Shown here in pieces: positions 53,915 through 63,170 of a DNA stretch of 64,000 bases. The stretch comes from CAVXDY01 sp963721335 (GTDB lineage: Bacteria; Actinomycetota; Thermoleophilia; Miltoncostaeales; Miltoncostaeaceae), in the NCBI GenBank assembly GCA_963721335.1, contig CAVRIV010000008.1, positions 1,364,001-1,428,000 on the forward strand. The letters are read 5' to 3'. Below the pieces are notes generated by a model. The model was not told the DNA's origin. It ran no database searches and saw only the letters and a list, made by a program, of their open reading frames with translations. Both the position numbers and the translations under genes were made by a program. Every line of letters starts with the position of its first letter. The stretch's first letter is position 1.

Positions 53915-53980
53915 GCCGCCCGATGCGGCGGCGCGGGGGCCGTCCTACCGTCGTCGGAGACGATCCGACGGAGGTGGACG

Positions 53981-54671
53981 ATGCCGAACGCACTCATCAC
54001 CGGCGCCTCGCGGGGCCTCGGCCGCGCGCTCGCGGCCGCGCTGGCCGAGAGGGGCTGGGGCCTGGTGATCGACGCGCGCGGCGCCGGCGACCTCGACGCG
54101 GCGCGGCGCGAGATCGACCGCGGCGGCACGCTGGAGGCGCGCGCCGGCGACGTGACCGACCCCCGGCACCGCGACGAGCTGCGGCGGGCGGCGGGCGGCA
54201 TCGGGGGTCTCGACGCCCTGGTCCTGAACGCGAGCACGCTCGGTCCGAGCCCGCGGCCGTCGCTCGACCGGTACCCGCTCGACGAGCTGCGGCGGGTGAT
54301 GGAGGTGAACGCCATCGCGCCGGTCGGGCTGGTGCAGAGCCTGCTGCCCGTCCTGCGCCCGGCGGCGAGGATCGTGGCCGTCACCTCCGACGCGGGGCGC
54401 GAGCACTACGCCGGCTGGGCCGGCTACGGGGCCTCGAAGGCCGCGCTGGAGCTGATCTTCGGCGTCCTCGGCATGGAGCACCCGGAGCTGTCGGTGCTCG
54501 TGGTCGACCCCGGCGACATGCGCACGCAGATGCACCAGGAGGCCTTCCCCGGCGAGGACATCGGCGACCGGCCCCTGCCCGACGGAGCGGGTGCCGGCGC
54601 TGGTGCGCCTGCTGGAGGACGGGGCGCCCAGCGGCCGCTACGAGCTCGCCTCCGAGGCCGTCGCGTCGTGA
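53981..54671 (+). CDS. short-chain dehydrogenase/reductase (one indel)
   Basis: About 229 residues. NALITGASRGLGRALAAAL at the N-terminus (TGxxxGxG), NASTLGPSP in strand 4, catalytic VTSDAGREHYAGWAGYGASKAALEL with the Ser/Tyr/Lys set, and VVDPGDMRTQMHQEAFPGED after it. Frame change near 54592; the last residues (ALVRLLEDGAPSGRYELASEA) end at TGA 54669-54671. ATG has GGAGGTGG upstream and a TACCGT box 29 bases before. Overlaps the QueA-like gene start, so possibly co-transcribed; substrate unknown. Confidence 0.87.
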
Positions 54672-55878
54672 CGCCGGTCCCCCAGCCGGCGTCGGTTGAG
54701 AGCGGCAAGGAGCCACGGGCGCCGGGGGGCGCCGCCGCGGCGAGACCCCCCAGGAGGCGATCCGACGCCGGCGTTCGAGGGGACTCCACGCCGATCGAGC
54801 GGCGCGGCCTGCCGCGCGATGCGGCGCGGCTGCTGGTGGCCGACGACGGCCCCGTCGTGAGCGACGACACCATGCGCGGGCTGACGCGCCACCTGCGCGC
54901 GGGGGATCTGCTGGTGGTGAACCTCTCCGCCACCCTTCCCGCCGCCCTGGAGGCGCCCGGCGGGCTCCTGGTGCACCTGTCCACCCCGCTTCCCGACGGG
55001 GAATGGCTGGTGGAGCTGCGGCGGCGGTGCCGGATGGGCAGCGTTCCGTACGGCGTCGAGCCGGCCGAGCGGCTCCTCGCGCTCCCCGGAGGGGGCGCGG
55101 TGGAGCTCCGCGCGGCAGCGGCTCGCCGGCCGGGCGGTGGGGTGCGCCTGTGGCGCGCCCGTCTCGCCCTGCCGGGGGGCGTCCACCGCCACCTGGCCGC
55201 CCACGGCCGCCCCATCCGCTACGGGTGCGCCGCCGAGCGCTGGCCGATCGAGGACTACCAGACGATCTTCGCGACGATGCCGGGCAGCGCCGAGATGCCG
55301 AGCGCCGGGCGCGGCTTCACCCACCGGCTGGTGGCCGAGCTGGTCGCCGCCGGCGTCGGGCTGGCGCCGATCGTGCTGCACGCCGGGGTCTCCTCGCCCG
55401 AGGCCGGCGAGCTCCCCTCCCCCGAGCGCTACTGGGTCCCGGCGGCGACGGCCCGGCGCGTCAACGCCACGCGTGCCCGCGGAGGGCGGGTGATCGCCGT
55501 CGGCACGACGGTCGTTCGGGCGCTGGAGACCGATGCCCGGTCGGGCCGGGCGCGGCCGGGGCACGGATGGACCGAGCTGGTGGTGTCGCCGGCGCGCGGG
55601 GTGAGCACGGTCGAACGGGATCCTCACCGGCTGGCACGAGCCCGAGGCCTCGCACCTGCAACTGCTCCAGGCCGTGGCGGGCGCCGGGCGCCCTGGACCG
55701 CAGCTACGCCGCCGCTCACGCGCTGGGACACCGCTGGCACGAGTTCGGCGACTTCAACCTGCTGCTGCGCCCGTCGCGCGAGGCCGGCCGGCGCGGGGCG
55801 CACCTCGTGCCCGCCGTCCAGGCGCGACCATCGGAGGCGCTCAGCCCCGAGCTCTCGGCGGTGGTCTCCCCGGGCTAG
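54668..55878 (+). CDS. divergent QueA-like (SAM:tRNA ribosyltransferase-isomerase family) protein, one indel
   Basis: About 403 residues. QueA builds the epoxycyclopentane ring of queuosine in tRNA from SAM. Matching segments: RHLRAGDLLVVNLSATLPA, HGRPIRYGC then WPIEDYQTIFATMPGSAEMPSAGRGFTHRL (family: YQTVYA...GSVAAPTAGLHFT), GLAPIVLHAGVSS, WVPAATARRVNATRARGGRVIAVGTTVVRALE, and HEFGDFNLLLRP. Differences from true QueA in the central motif (PSAGRGFT for PTAGLHFT; LHAG for LHVG) suggest a paralogue with altered function. Frame change near 55617. No tgt, queC-F or other queuosine gene lies nearby. Confidence 0.75.
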
Positions 55879-55890
55879 GCTGCCCCCGAG

Positions 55891-56859
55891 GTGAACGCGC
55901 GCGACCCACGGGGGGAGGCGCAGGCGCTCGTCGGCGGCGGGCTGGCGGCCCGTGTCCTCGAGCCCTCGCCCCCGGCGGCGGACGACGAGTGGCTCGCCGA
56001 CGACCCGGTCGCGGCGCCCGTGCCGCCCGGAGTCCCGGTCGTGAGCCCGATCCCCGGGGCCGGCCTGACGTGGGCCGACTGGGTCGCCGAGCACCCCGAG
56101 CGCGCCGACTGGGCCCGGGAGCGCTGGCTCGGCCCGCACCGGCGGCTCGTCGCGCCGGGCCCCTCCTTCGCCGAGACACGGCTCGCGGTGCACCGCCTGG
56201 CGGCGTACGTGATCTCCCCGGCGCGCCGCCGGGCCAACGGCAAGATCGGCCTGCGCTGGACGCTCGGCGGCCTGGGAACACCCTTCTTCGGCCGCGACGA
56301 GCAGGTTCGGCTGCAGGACGGGGTGCTCGTGCGCCAGCGGGGCGCCACGGCGGAGGACGCCGCGCCCGCCACGCTGGCCCAGGCGGCGGCGCTCGTGCTC
56401 GGCGGGCCTCCGGACATCGCCTCGGCCGAGGGGTTCGACGTGCCGCCGGCGGGAGATCCGGACGCTGCGCTGGCGATCGACCCGGCGTCGGCGGCGCTGC
56501 TGGCCGACTGGTTCGGCTTCGCCCATTCCGTGCTCGAGGAGTTGCGCGCCGACCCGGCCCTGACCGACACCAGCCGGGTCCAGATCTGGCCCGAGCACTT
56601 CGACGCGGCCGTCGACGGCGTGGTGGGCCGCGCCGGGCGGGCCATCTTCGGCGCCTCGCCCGGGGACGGCGCGGTGGCCGAGCCCTACCTCTACGTGCTG
56701 CCGCCCGACCCGGGTGCCGTGGCGCCCGGTGAGCTCTGGAACGCCGAGAGCTTCCCGGGCGCGATCCTGCCGCTCTCGGGCTTCGCCGGCGCGGACGACC
56801 AGCGGGCGGCCGCCCTGGCCTTCCTCCGCGGGCGCCGCGACGCTCTCGGTGCGCCGTGA
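55891..56859 (+). CDS. conserved-looking hypothetical protein
   Basis: 322 residues, not recognised with certainty. Cytosolic, no signal or membrane segment, no cysteines. Distinct segments: AETRLAVHRLAAYVISPARR, GKIGLRWTLGGLGTPFFG, TSRVQIWPEHFDAAVDG, AEPYLYVLPPDPG and LWNAESFPGAILPLSGF. The 'WPEHFD' and 'W...F.GA' pieces recall actinobacterial DUF5996-type proteins, but I would not name it on that basis. GTG start 9 bases after a TAGGCT box (probable leaderless mRNA). The following 246 bases up to 57105 hold no gene I can support. Confidence 0.65.
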   Translation: MNARDPRGEAQALVGGGLAARVLEPSPPAADDEWLADDPVAAPVPPGVPVVSPIPGAGLTWADWVAEHPERADWARERWLGPHRRLVAPGPSFAETRLAVHRLAAYVISPARRRANGKIGLRWTLGGLGTPFFGRDEQVRLQDGVLVRQRGATAEDAAPATLAQAAALVLGGPPDIASAEGFDVPPAGDPDAALAIDPASAALLADWFGFAHSVLEELRADPALTDTSRVQIWPEHFDAAVDGVVGRAGRAIFGASPGDGAVAEPYLYVLPPDPGAVAPGELWNAESFPGAILPLSGFAGADDQRAAALAFLRGRRDALGAP

Positions 56860-57105
56860 GCCGGCGACCGGAGGTCGGCGTCCGCAGGGCGATCGCCGCA
56901 TCGGTCAACGCGCCGCGCCTGCGCAACTCCCTGGATGCCGCCGAGGCACCCGAGCCGTCGGCCGGACCGTCGAGGTGCGCGCCCGCACCTCCGTCGGCGA
57001 GATCGTCATCCGGCGCCCCTGACGTGTTCAACCGCGATCCGACGCCCTGGCCGCGCAGCGGACGCCATGATGGACGGCGCAGCGAACCCCTGACGAGGAG
57101 GGCCG

Positions 57106-58507
57106 ATGGCCAGTGACCACGACGCGATCCTGATCGGGGCCGGACCGGCCGGCGAGGTCTGCGCCGGAGTCCTGGCCGACGGCGGGATGCGGGTCGCCAT
57201 CGTCGAGCGCGAGCTGGTGGCCGGCGAGTGCTCCTACTGGGCCTGCATGCCCACGAAGACCCTCCTGCGGCCCGGCGAGGCGCTCGCGGCGGCCCGGCGC
57301 GTGCCGGGGACCCGCGAGGCCGTGACCGGCGCGCTCGACGTGGCCGCGGCGCTGTCCTTCCGCGACTGGATCACCGCGGGCTGGGACGACTCCGGTCAGG
57401 TCGAGCTGGCTCGACCAGAAGGGCATCGACCTGATCCGCGGGACCGGGCGCATCGCGGGGCCCGGGCTGGTGGAGGTGGACGGGCGCGTCCACCGCACCG
57501 AGCGGATCGTCGTGTGCACCGGGTCGGCTCCGATCATCCCGCCCGTCCCGGGGCTGCGCGAGCTGCCCGGACTCTGGACGAACCGCGAGATCACGATGAT
57601 GACCGAGATTCCGCGCCACCTGCTCGTGCTCGGTGGTGGGGCGGTCGGCGTCGAGATGGCGCAGGCGGTCTCGCGATTCGGGGGCGAGGTCACCCTGGTC
57701 GAGGGCGGTCCGCGCCTGCTCGCCCGCGAGGCCGCCGCCCTGGGCGAGGCGCTCGGCGAGGCCCTGACGGCGGAGGGCATCCACCTGCGCCTCGGCGAGC
57801 ACGCGACCGGCGCCCGGATGGAGGACGGCGACTACGTCCTGACCTTCGGGAACGGCGACGAGGTGCGCGGCGACCGCCTCCTGATCGCCACCGGGCGCGC
57901 TCCCCGTAGCGAGGGCATCGGGCTCGAGGCCGTCGGGATCGCGCCCAACCCGCGGGACGCGCCGCACCCTGGGGGCGTACCCGTGGACGAGCGCATGCGG
58001 GTCACCGACGGCGTCTGGGCGATCGGGGACGCGACCGGCATCATGATGTTCACCCACGTCGGCAAGTACCAGGGCCGCGTGGCCGCGGTGGACATGCTCG
58101 GCGGTGAGGCGCGGGCGGACTACCGGGCCGTGCCGCGGGTGGTCTTCACCGACCCCCAGATCGCGGCCGTCGGCATGAGCGAGGGCGCGATGGCCGGCAC
58201 CGGCCGCCTGGCCGACGTGCCGCGCAGCTTCACCTACGAGAAGCCCCTCGAGCGGCCGGGCTTCCTCACGCTGCTGTCCGATGGCGAGGTGCTCGTGGGC
58301 GCCCACGCGGTGGGCCCCGACGCGGGTGAGTGGCTCGGCCAGGCGACGCTCGCGATCCGGGCGGAGGTTCCGCTCGACCTGCTGCGCGACGTGATCCAGC
58401 CCTTCCCCACCTTCTCGGAGGTCTACGTCAAGGCGCTCGACGAGCTCTCCGGCCCGGCGGGCGACTGTCCCACGGCGGTCCAGTCGGCCGGGACGGCGAG
58501 CGGATGA
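57106..58507 (+). CDS. pyridine nucleotide-disulfide oxidoreductase (indel)
   Basis: About 467 residues, class I flavoprotein disulfide reductase. FAD motif DAILIGAGPAGEVCAGVL, redox-active pair in CSYWACMPTKTLLRP (Cys-x4-Cys), NAD motif LLVLGGGAVGVEMAQAVSRFGG near 57635, and GVWAIGDATGIMMFTHVGKYQG (second FAD motif). At the C-terminus the usual HPTxSE is FPTFSE, so the acid-base histidine of lipoamide dehydrogenase is missing; mercuric-reductase-like or other substrates are more likely. Frame change near 57405. RBS GAGGAGGG. Overlaps purU by four bases. Confidence 0.87.
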
Positions 58508-59361
58508 GCGAGCGCGGCCGTCTGCTGGTGGACTGCCCCGACGGGCCGGGCATCGTCGCGGCCGTCTCGGCGTTCCTCGCCGAGCGGGACGGCAACATCG
58601 TGGAGGCCGACCAGCACGCGGCCGACGATGGCCGGCTCTTCATGCGGATGGCCTTCGACATGCCGGGGCTGGAGGCGCACCTGGACGCCGTCCACGACGA
58701 CTTCCAGTCGTCGGTGGCGACGCGATTCGACATGAGCTGGCGCCTGGTGGCCGCGGCGCACCGCACGTCCTTCGCCATCCTGGCATCGCGCGAGCCGCAT
58801 GTCCTGATGGAGATCCTGTGGCGCTGGCAGCGCGGCGAGCTGGACGCGGACCTCGCGATGGTGATCTCGAACCACCCCGACCACCGCGAGGTGGTCGAGG
58901 CGGCGGGCGTCGAGTACCACCACGTGCCCAGCGTGCCCGGCGACCGCCAGGCGTCCGAGAGCCGCATCCTGGAGCTGCTGCGCGGGCGCTGCGAGCTCGC
59001 CGTGCTGGCCCGCTACATGCAGATCCTGACCGGCGGGTTCCTGACCGAGGCCGGGATTCCGTTCATCAACATCCACCACTCGTTCCTGCCCGCCTTCGTC
59101 GGCGCCAAGCCCTACCAGCAGGCGTACGAGCGCGGGGTGAAGATCGTGGGGGCCACCGCCCACTACGTCACGGAGGAGCTCGACGGCGGGCCGATCATCG
59201 AGCAGGACGTGGTGCGCATCGACCACCGCGCCTCGGTCGCCGACATCGAGCGCCTGGGCGCCGACCTCGAGCGGTCGGTGCTGCTGCGGGCGGTCCGCTG
59301 GCACCTGGACGACCGCGTCCTGCGCCACGGCCCCAAGACGGTGGTCTTTCACGGACATTGA
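58504..59361 (+). CDS. purU: formyltetrahydrofolate deformylase
   Basis: 285 residues. Releases formate from 10-formyl-THF, balancing one-carbon pools and feeding PurT-type purine synthesis. N-terminal ACT domain: RLLVDCPDGPGIVAAVSAFL; catalytic formyltransferase-like domain with LARYMQILTGGFL, the Asn/His catalytic segment FINIHHSFLPAFVGAKPYQQA near 59080 (named in part), and GATAHYVTEELDGGPIIEQD with the catalytic Asp. Complete. Start ATG overlaps the flavoprotein stop; a strong hairpin follows the gene. Confidence 0.95.
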   Translation: MSERGRLLVDCPDGPGIVAAVSAFLAERDGNIVEADQHAADDGRLFMRMAFDMPGLEAHLDAVHDDFQSSVATRFDMSWRLVAAAHRTSFAILASREPHVLMEILWRWQRGELDADLAMVISNHPDHREVVEAAGVEYHHVPSVPGDRQASESRILELLRGRCELAVLARYMQILTGGFLTEAGIPFINIHHSFLPAFVGAKPYQQAYERGVKIVGATAHYVTEELDGGPIIEQDVVRIDHRASVADIERLGADLERSVLLRAVRWHLDDRVLRHGPKTVVFHGH

Positions 59362-59383
59362 TTCGCGGAGCGCTGCTTGTCGC

Positions 59384-59410
59384 CCTTCGGCGGGCCCACC
59401 CCGCCGAAGG
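59384..59410 (+). terminator. hairpin terminator after purU
   Basis: CCTTCGGCGGG and CCCGCCGAAGG form a perfect 11-bp stem with a five-base loop (CCCAC), 22 bases after the purU stop. No T tract follows, as is usual in such GC-rich genomes. Confidence 0.7.
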
Positions 59411-59460
59411 CGGTGCCCGACGTCCGCATCCGCGCCCGGCCAGGGCGTGGATGGCGTCCC

Positions 59461-59484
59461 GCCGGCCCGCTTAAGAGGGCCGGC
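59461..59484 (+). repeat. second stem-loop in the purU-regulator spacer
   Basis: GCCGGCCC and GGGCCGGC flank the loop GCTTAAGA, a perfect 8-bp stem. It lies 80 bases before the next gene and just before a TACGCT box (59486-59491), so it could be a second terminator or an operator. The rest of the 59362-59564 spacer shows nothing else I can name. Confidence 0.4.
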
Positions 59485-59564
59485 GTACGCTGTCGCCTTC
59501 ACAGCTGACTCTCAGGATTCGCGGCTAACCTCGGGTCGGGCCACGCGGACGAGGGAGCGGATCG

Positions 59565-60258
59565 ATGGACTCGGGCGCGCAGGGTGCTCGTGGTGGACGA
59601 CGAGGAGAGCATCACCCAGCTCCTGTGCACGGCGCTGCGCTACGAGGGCTTCACCACCGCCTCGGCCGGCACCGGGCGCGAGGCCCTCGGCACCGCGTCG
59701 TCGTTCCGGCCGGACCTCGTGCTGCTGGACGTGATGCTGCCCGACATCGACGGCTTCGAGGTGCACCGGCGCCTCACCGGGAGCGGGTCGCCGCGCCTGC
59801 CGGTCATCTTCCTCACCGCCCGCCGCGAGGCCGACGACCGCATCCGGGGGCTCACGATCGGGGCCGACGACTACGTGGTCAAGCCGTTCAGCCTGGAGGA
59901 GCTCATCGCCCGCGTGCGGGCCGTGCTGCGCCGCACCCGCGGCGAGGAGATGACCGGGCGCCTCGTCTTCGAGGATCTCGAGCTCGACGAGGAGACCCGT
60001 GAGGTGCGACGCGCCGGCGCGCTGGTGGAGCTGACCCCGACCGAGTTCAGCCTGCTGCGCTATCTGCTGGTCAACGCCGGCCGCGTGCTCAGCAAGGCGC
60101 AGATCCTGGACCACGTCTGGAGCTACGACTTCGGCGGCGACTCCAACATCGTCGAGACCTACATCAGCTACCTCCGCAAGAAGGTCGACCGGTCGGGCGA
60201 GCCGCTGATCCACACGGTCCGCGGGTTCGGCTACTCGCTGCGCCTGCGCCGGGGATAA
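59565..60258 (+). CDS. OmpR/PhoB-type response regulator
   Basis: Receiver VLVVDDEESITQLLCTALRYEG, phospho-Asp in DLVLLDVMLPDIDGFEVH, Thr in FLTARREAD, Lys in DDYVVKPFSLEELIARVRAVL (parts); DNA-binding domain LTPTEFSLLRYLLVNAGRVLSK, TYISYLRKKVD, HTVRGFGYSLR. About 230 residues. ATG 59565 (GGATCG upstream) is in another frame from the domain, which begins at GTG 59584, so either an extra base lies near 59580 or translation starts at the GTG. Followed 8 bases later by its kinase. Confidence 0.92.
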
Positions 60259-60266
60259 CCGCGGCC

Positions 60267-61725
60267 GTGTCGCTGCGCGCGCGCCTGCTGGTGATCACGC
60301 TGGCGATGGTGGCCGTGGCGCTCTCGGGCGCCGGGTGGGCCACCCACCAGGCCCTGCGCAGCTTCCTGGTGGACCGCGTGGACGACCAGCTGGCGGAGGC
60401 CCGCCTGCCGGCCCTGCGCCTCGCCATCGATCCCGGCGGACCCGAGCTCGCCGGTCCCGGTGGGCGCCTTCCGCCCTCGGCGCTCCCCGCCGGGTCGGTG
60501 GTCGAGATCCGGGACGCCGCCGGCTCGGTGGTGGGCGGCTTCCAGGTGCGGAGCGCCTCGACGCAGGAGCTGGACGTGCCCGCGGACATCCCCGATGGCT
60601 ACTCCGACGTGGACGTCCCCGGCGCGGGCGAGTACCGGGTGCTCGCCGTGACCGGCGGTGCGCCGCGGGAGGAGCCGGGCATCCCCCCGGGCGTGCTCAC
60701 GGCGGGCGGCTCCATGCTGATCGCGATCCCGCTGACCGACGTCAACGACACGCTCGGCCGCCTGCTGTGGATCGAGCTGGCCGTGGGCGCCGCGACGCTC
60801 GCGGCGCTCGGAGCCCTGGCGTGGTGGCTGGTGCGCCTGGGGCTGCGGCCCCTGGAGAGGATCGGCACCACCGCCGACGCCATCGCGGCCGGTGACCTCT
60901 CCCAGCGCGTGGAGGACGAGAACCCGCGCACCGAGATCGGCCGCCTGGGGCGCACGCTGAACGTCATGCTCACCCGCATCGAGGAGTCCTTCGCCGAGCG
61001 GCGCGAGTCCGAGCGGCGGCTGCGCCAGTTCGTGGGCGACGCCTCGCACGAGCTCCAGACCCCGCTGACCTCGGTGCGCGGCTACGCGGAGCTCTTCCGG
61101 CGCGGCGCGGCGGAGCGCCCGGCCGATCTGGAGACGGCCATGCGGCGCATCGAGGAGGAGGCCGAGCGCATGGGGGTGCTGGTCGACGACCTGCTGCTGC
61201 TGGCGCGGCTCGACCAGGGCCGGCCGCTGGAGCGGCGGCGCATCGACCTCGGCGCCCTGGTGGGGGACCTCGTGACCGACGCCCGGGTGGTCGAGCCGGA
61301 CCGGCCGATCGACCTCGCCGCGGACGGCCCGGTGGCGGTGGAGGGCGACGACGCCCGCCTGCGCCAGGTGGTGGGCAACCTGCTGAGCAACGCGCGGGCC
61401 CACACCCCGCCGGGCGCGCCCGTCGCGGTGCGCGTGCGCGCCGAGGGGGACGAGGCGGTCGTCGAGGTGGAGGACAGCGGCCCGGGCCTGGCGCCGGGGC
61501 ACGCCGAGCGCGTGTTCGAGCGCTTCTTCCGCGCCGACCCCTCCCGGGCGCGGGCGAGCGGGGGCAGCGGCCTGGGGCTCTCGATCGTCTCCGCCATCGC
61601 CGCGGCGCACGGGGGCCGCGCCGAGGTCCGGTTCGACACCGGGGCGCGGAGCCACCTTTCGCGTCGTGTTCCCCCTGGCGCCGAGGCTCCCCGCCGGCCC
61701 ACACGTGGAGCCGACGCCGGTCTGA
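60267..61725 (+). CDS. membrane sensor histidine kinase (one indel)
   Basis: About 485 residues. Membrane helix LLVITLAMVAVALSGAGW, extracytoplasmic sensor of about 130 residues, second helix (LAVGAATLAALGALAWWLV), HAMP, HisKA with DASHELQTPLTSVRGYAEL (Gln where most have Arg), HATPase with NLLSNARAHTPPG, DSGPGLAPGH and GGSGLGLSIVSAIAAAHGG. A frame change near 61648 hides the end: ATFRVVFPLAPRLPAG to TGA 61723-61725. Resembles the MprB/TcrY-like actinobacterial kinases with short periplasmic sensors. Ligand unknown. Confidence 0.93.
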
Positions 61726-61761
61726 GGGCGGGCCGGCGGCGCTCTCTGCAAGTCTGGATCG

Positions 61762-62760
61762 ATGGCGCCTCCGGCCACCCTGCCCACCCGCCGCCTCGGG
61801 CGCGACGGACCCGCGGTGTCCGCGCTCGGCCTCGGCACGATGGCCATGTCGGGGGGCTACTACGGCGAGGGAGACGAAGGCGAGGCCATCGCCACCATCC
61901 GGCGCGCGATCGAGATCGGGGTCACGCTGCTGGACACCGCAGACGTCTACGGCGATGGGCACAACGAGGAGCTGGTGGGCCGCGCGCTCCAGGGGCTGCG
62001 CGAGCGCGCCTTCCTCGCCACGAAGACAGGGCTCGTCGGGTCGGGCGCCGAGCTCTCGGTGGACGCGCGGCCCGAGCGCATCCGCACCGCGATCGAGGAC
62101 TCGCTGCGACGCCTCGGCACCGACCACGTGGACCTCTACTACCTGCACCGGGTCGATCCGCGGGTGCCGGTGGAGGAGTCGATCGGCGCCATGGCCGACC
62201 TCGTGGCCGCCGGGACGGTGCGCCACGTGGGCCTGTCCGAGGCATCGCCGTCCACCATCCGGCGCGCCCACGCGGTGCATCCCCTCGCGGCCGTCCAGTC
62301 CGAGTACTCGCTCTGGAACCGCGACCCCGAGGCCGAGGTGCTGCCCGTCCTGCGCGAGCTCGGGATCGCGCTGGTGGCCTTCAGCCCGCTCGGGCGCGGC
62401 TTCCTGGCCGGAGGGGTCCGGGCGGACACCGAGTTCGGGCAGAACGACCTGCGCAGGGCGCTGCCGCGCTTCCAGGGGGACAACCTGGCGGGGAACCAGC
62501 CCATCGCCGAGCGCGTGGCCGAGGTGGCCGCCCGCAACGGAGCGAGCCCGGCCCAGGTCGCGCTCGCATGGCTGCTGAACCGCGGCCCCGACGTGGTTCC
62601 CATCCCGGGGACGCGCCGGCGGACCTACCTCGAGGCGAACGCGGCGGCGGCGGCCCTCCACCTCGCCGACGAGGACCTGGCGCGCCTCGACGATCCGGCC
62701 CTCGCGCCCGTGGGCGACCGCTATCCGCCGTCCCTCATGAAGCTCGTCGATCGGGACTAG
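61762..62760 (+). CDS. aldo/keto reductase
   Basis: 332 residues, NADPH-dependent TIM-barrel oxidoreductase of the AKR13/YakC-like group. Seen: VSALGLGTMAMSGGYYGEGD, the catalytic Asp and Tyr in LLDTADVYGDGHNEELVGRAL, the Lys in FLATKTGLVG, the His in DLYYLHRVDPRVPVEESI, and the cofactor loop VPIPGTRRRTYLEANAAA. Complete. Substrate unknown. It begins 36 bases after the kinase gene with GGATCG upstream. Confidence 0.93.
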   Translation: MAPPATLPTRRLGRDGPAVSALGLGTMAMSGGYYGEGDEGEAIATIRRAIEIGVTLLDTADVYGDGHNEELVGRALQGLRERAFLATKTGLVGSGAELSVDARPERIRTAIEDSLRRLGTDHVDLYYLHRVDPRVPVEESIGAMADLVAAGTVRHVGLSEASPSTIRRAHAVHPLAAVQSEYSLWNRDPEAEVLPVLRELGIALVAFSPLGRGFLAGGVRADTEFGQNDLRRALPRFQGDNLAGNQPIAERVAEVAARNGASPAQVALAWLLNRGPDVVPIPGTRRRTYLEANAAAAALHLADEDLARLDDPALAPVGDRYPPSLMKLVDRD

Positions 62761-62768
62761 CGGCATAC

Positions 62769-62790
62769 ACTTGCAAGATCTTTCGCAAGT
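62769..62790 (+). promoter_or_regulatory. inverted repeat in the promoter of the zinc-finger mini-gene
   Basis: ACTTGC (62769-62774) and GCAAGT (62785-62790) are perfect inverted copies 10 bases apart, in the only AT-rich patch for several kb and 67 bases before the next start. A TATGTG box follows at once. Could be a regulator site or part of the promoter. Confidence 0.4.
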
Positions 62791-62856
62791 CTATGTGCCA
62801 CAATCCTTGATCCACGGCAGGGAGCGCCGATTGGGAGGGGCAACAAGGAGGGCAGG

Positions 62857-63099
62857 ATGGCAGCGATCGTCTTGCAGGGTGCCGAGCGCATCCCAGTGCG
62901 GTATGAGAACTGGCCCGAGTGGAGGGTTGACCTGCTCACGCCCGTCGAGCCCATGCCCCTGATCGCCCCGGGGACCGGCTTCTGCGCCATGTGCTGGGGA
63001 TCCGGGCACATTCATTCCGAGGCCGCCAACGGCGAGGGCCTGGTGCCCCACCCGTGCCAGACGTGCCACGGCAGCGGCGTGGTGCGACTCCGCGACTGA
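62857..63099 (+). CDS. mini-protein with two DnaJ-type CxxCxGxG knuckles
   Basis: 80 residues, start set by AAGGAGG seven bases upstream. C-terminal half: CAMCWGSGHIH and CQTCHGSGVVRL, the paired CxxCxGxG motif that binds one zinc in DnaJ. The N-terminal half is beta-like (IVLQGAERIPVRYENWPEW). Without a J domain it is not a DnaJ; similar stand-alone knuckles serve as thiol/zinc chaperones. Monocistronic by appearance. Confidence 0.75.
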   Translation: MAAIVLQGAERIPVRYENWPEWRVDLLTPVEPMPLIAPGTGFCAMCWGSGHIHSEAANGEGLVPHPCQTCHGSGVVRLRD

Positions 63100-63170
63100 C
63101 CGCCGCCGCCCGGCGAGGTCTCACCGGGCCAGGCATCATCCTTCGCACGACCACGGCGGAGGGGTGCTTC

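Noticed and set aside
56860..57105. Short open frames on both strands between the hypothetical protein and the flavoprotein gene
   Set aside because: No ribosome site, no compositional or motif support, and each is compatible with chance in high-GC DNA.
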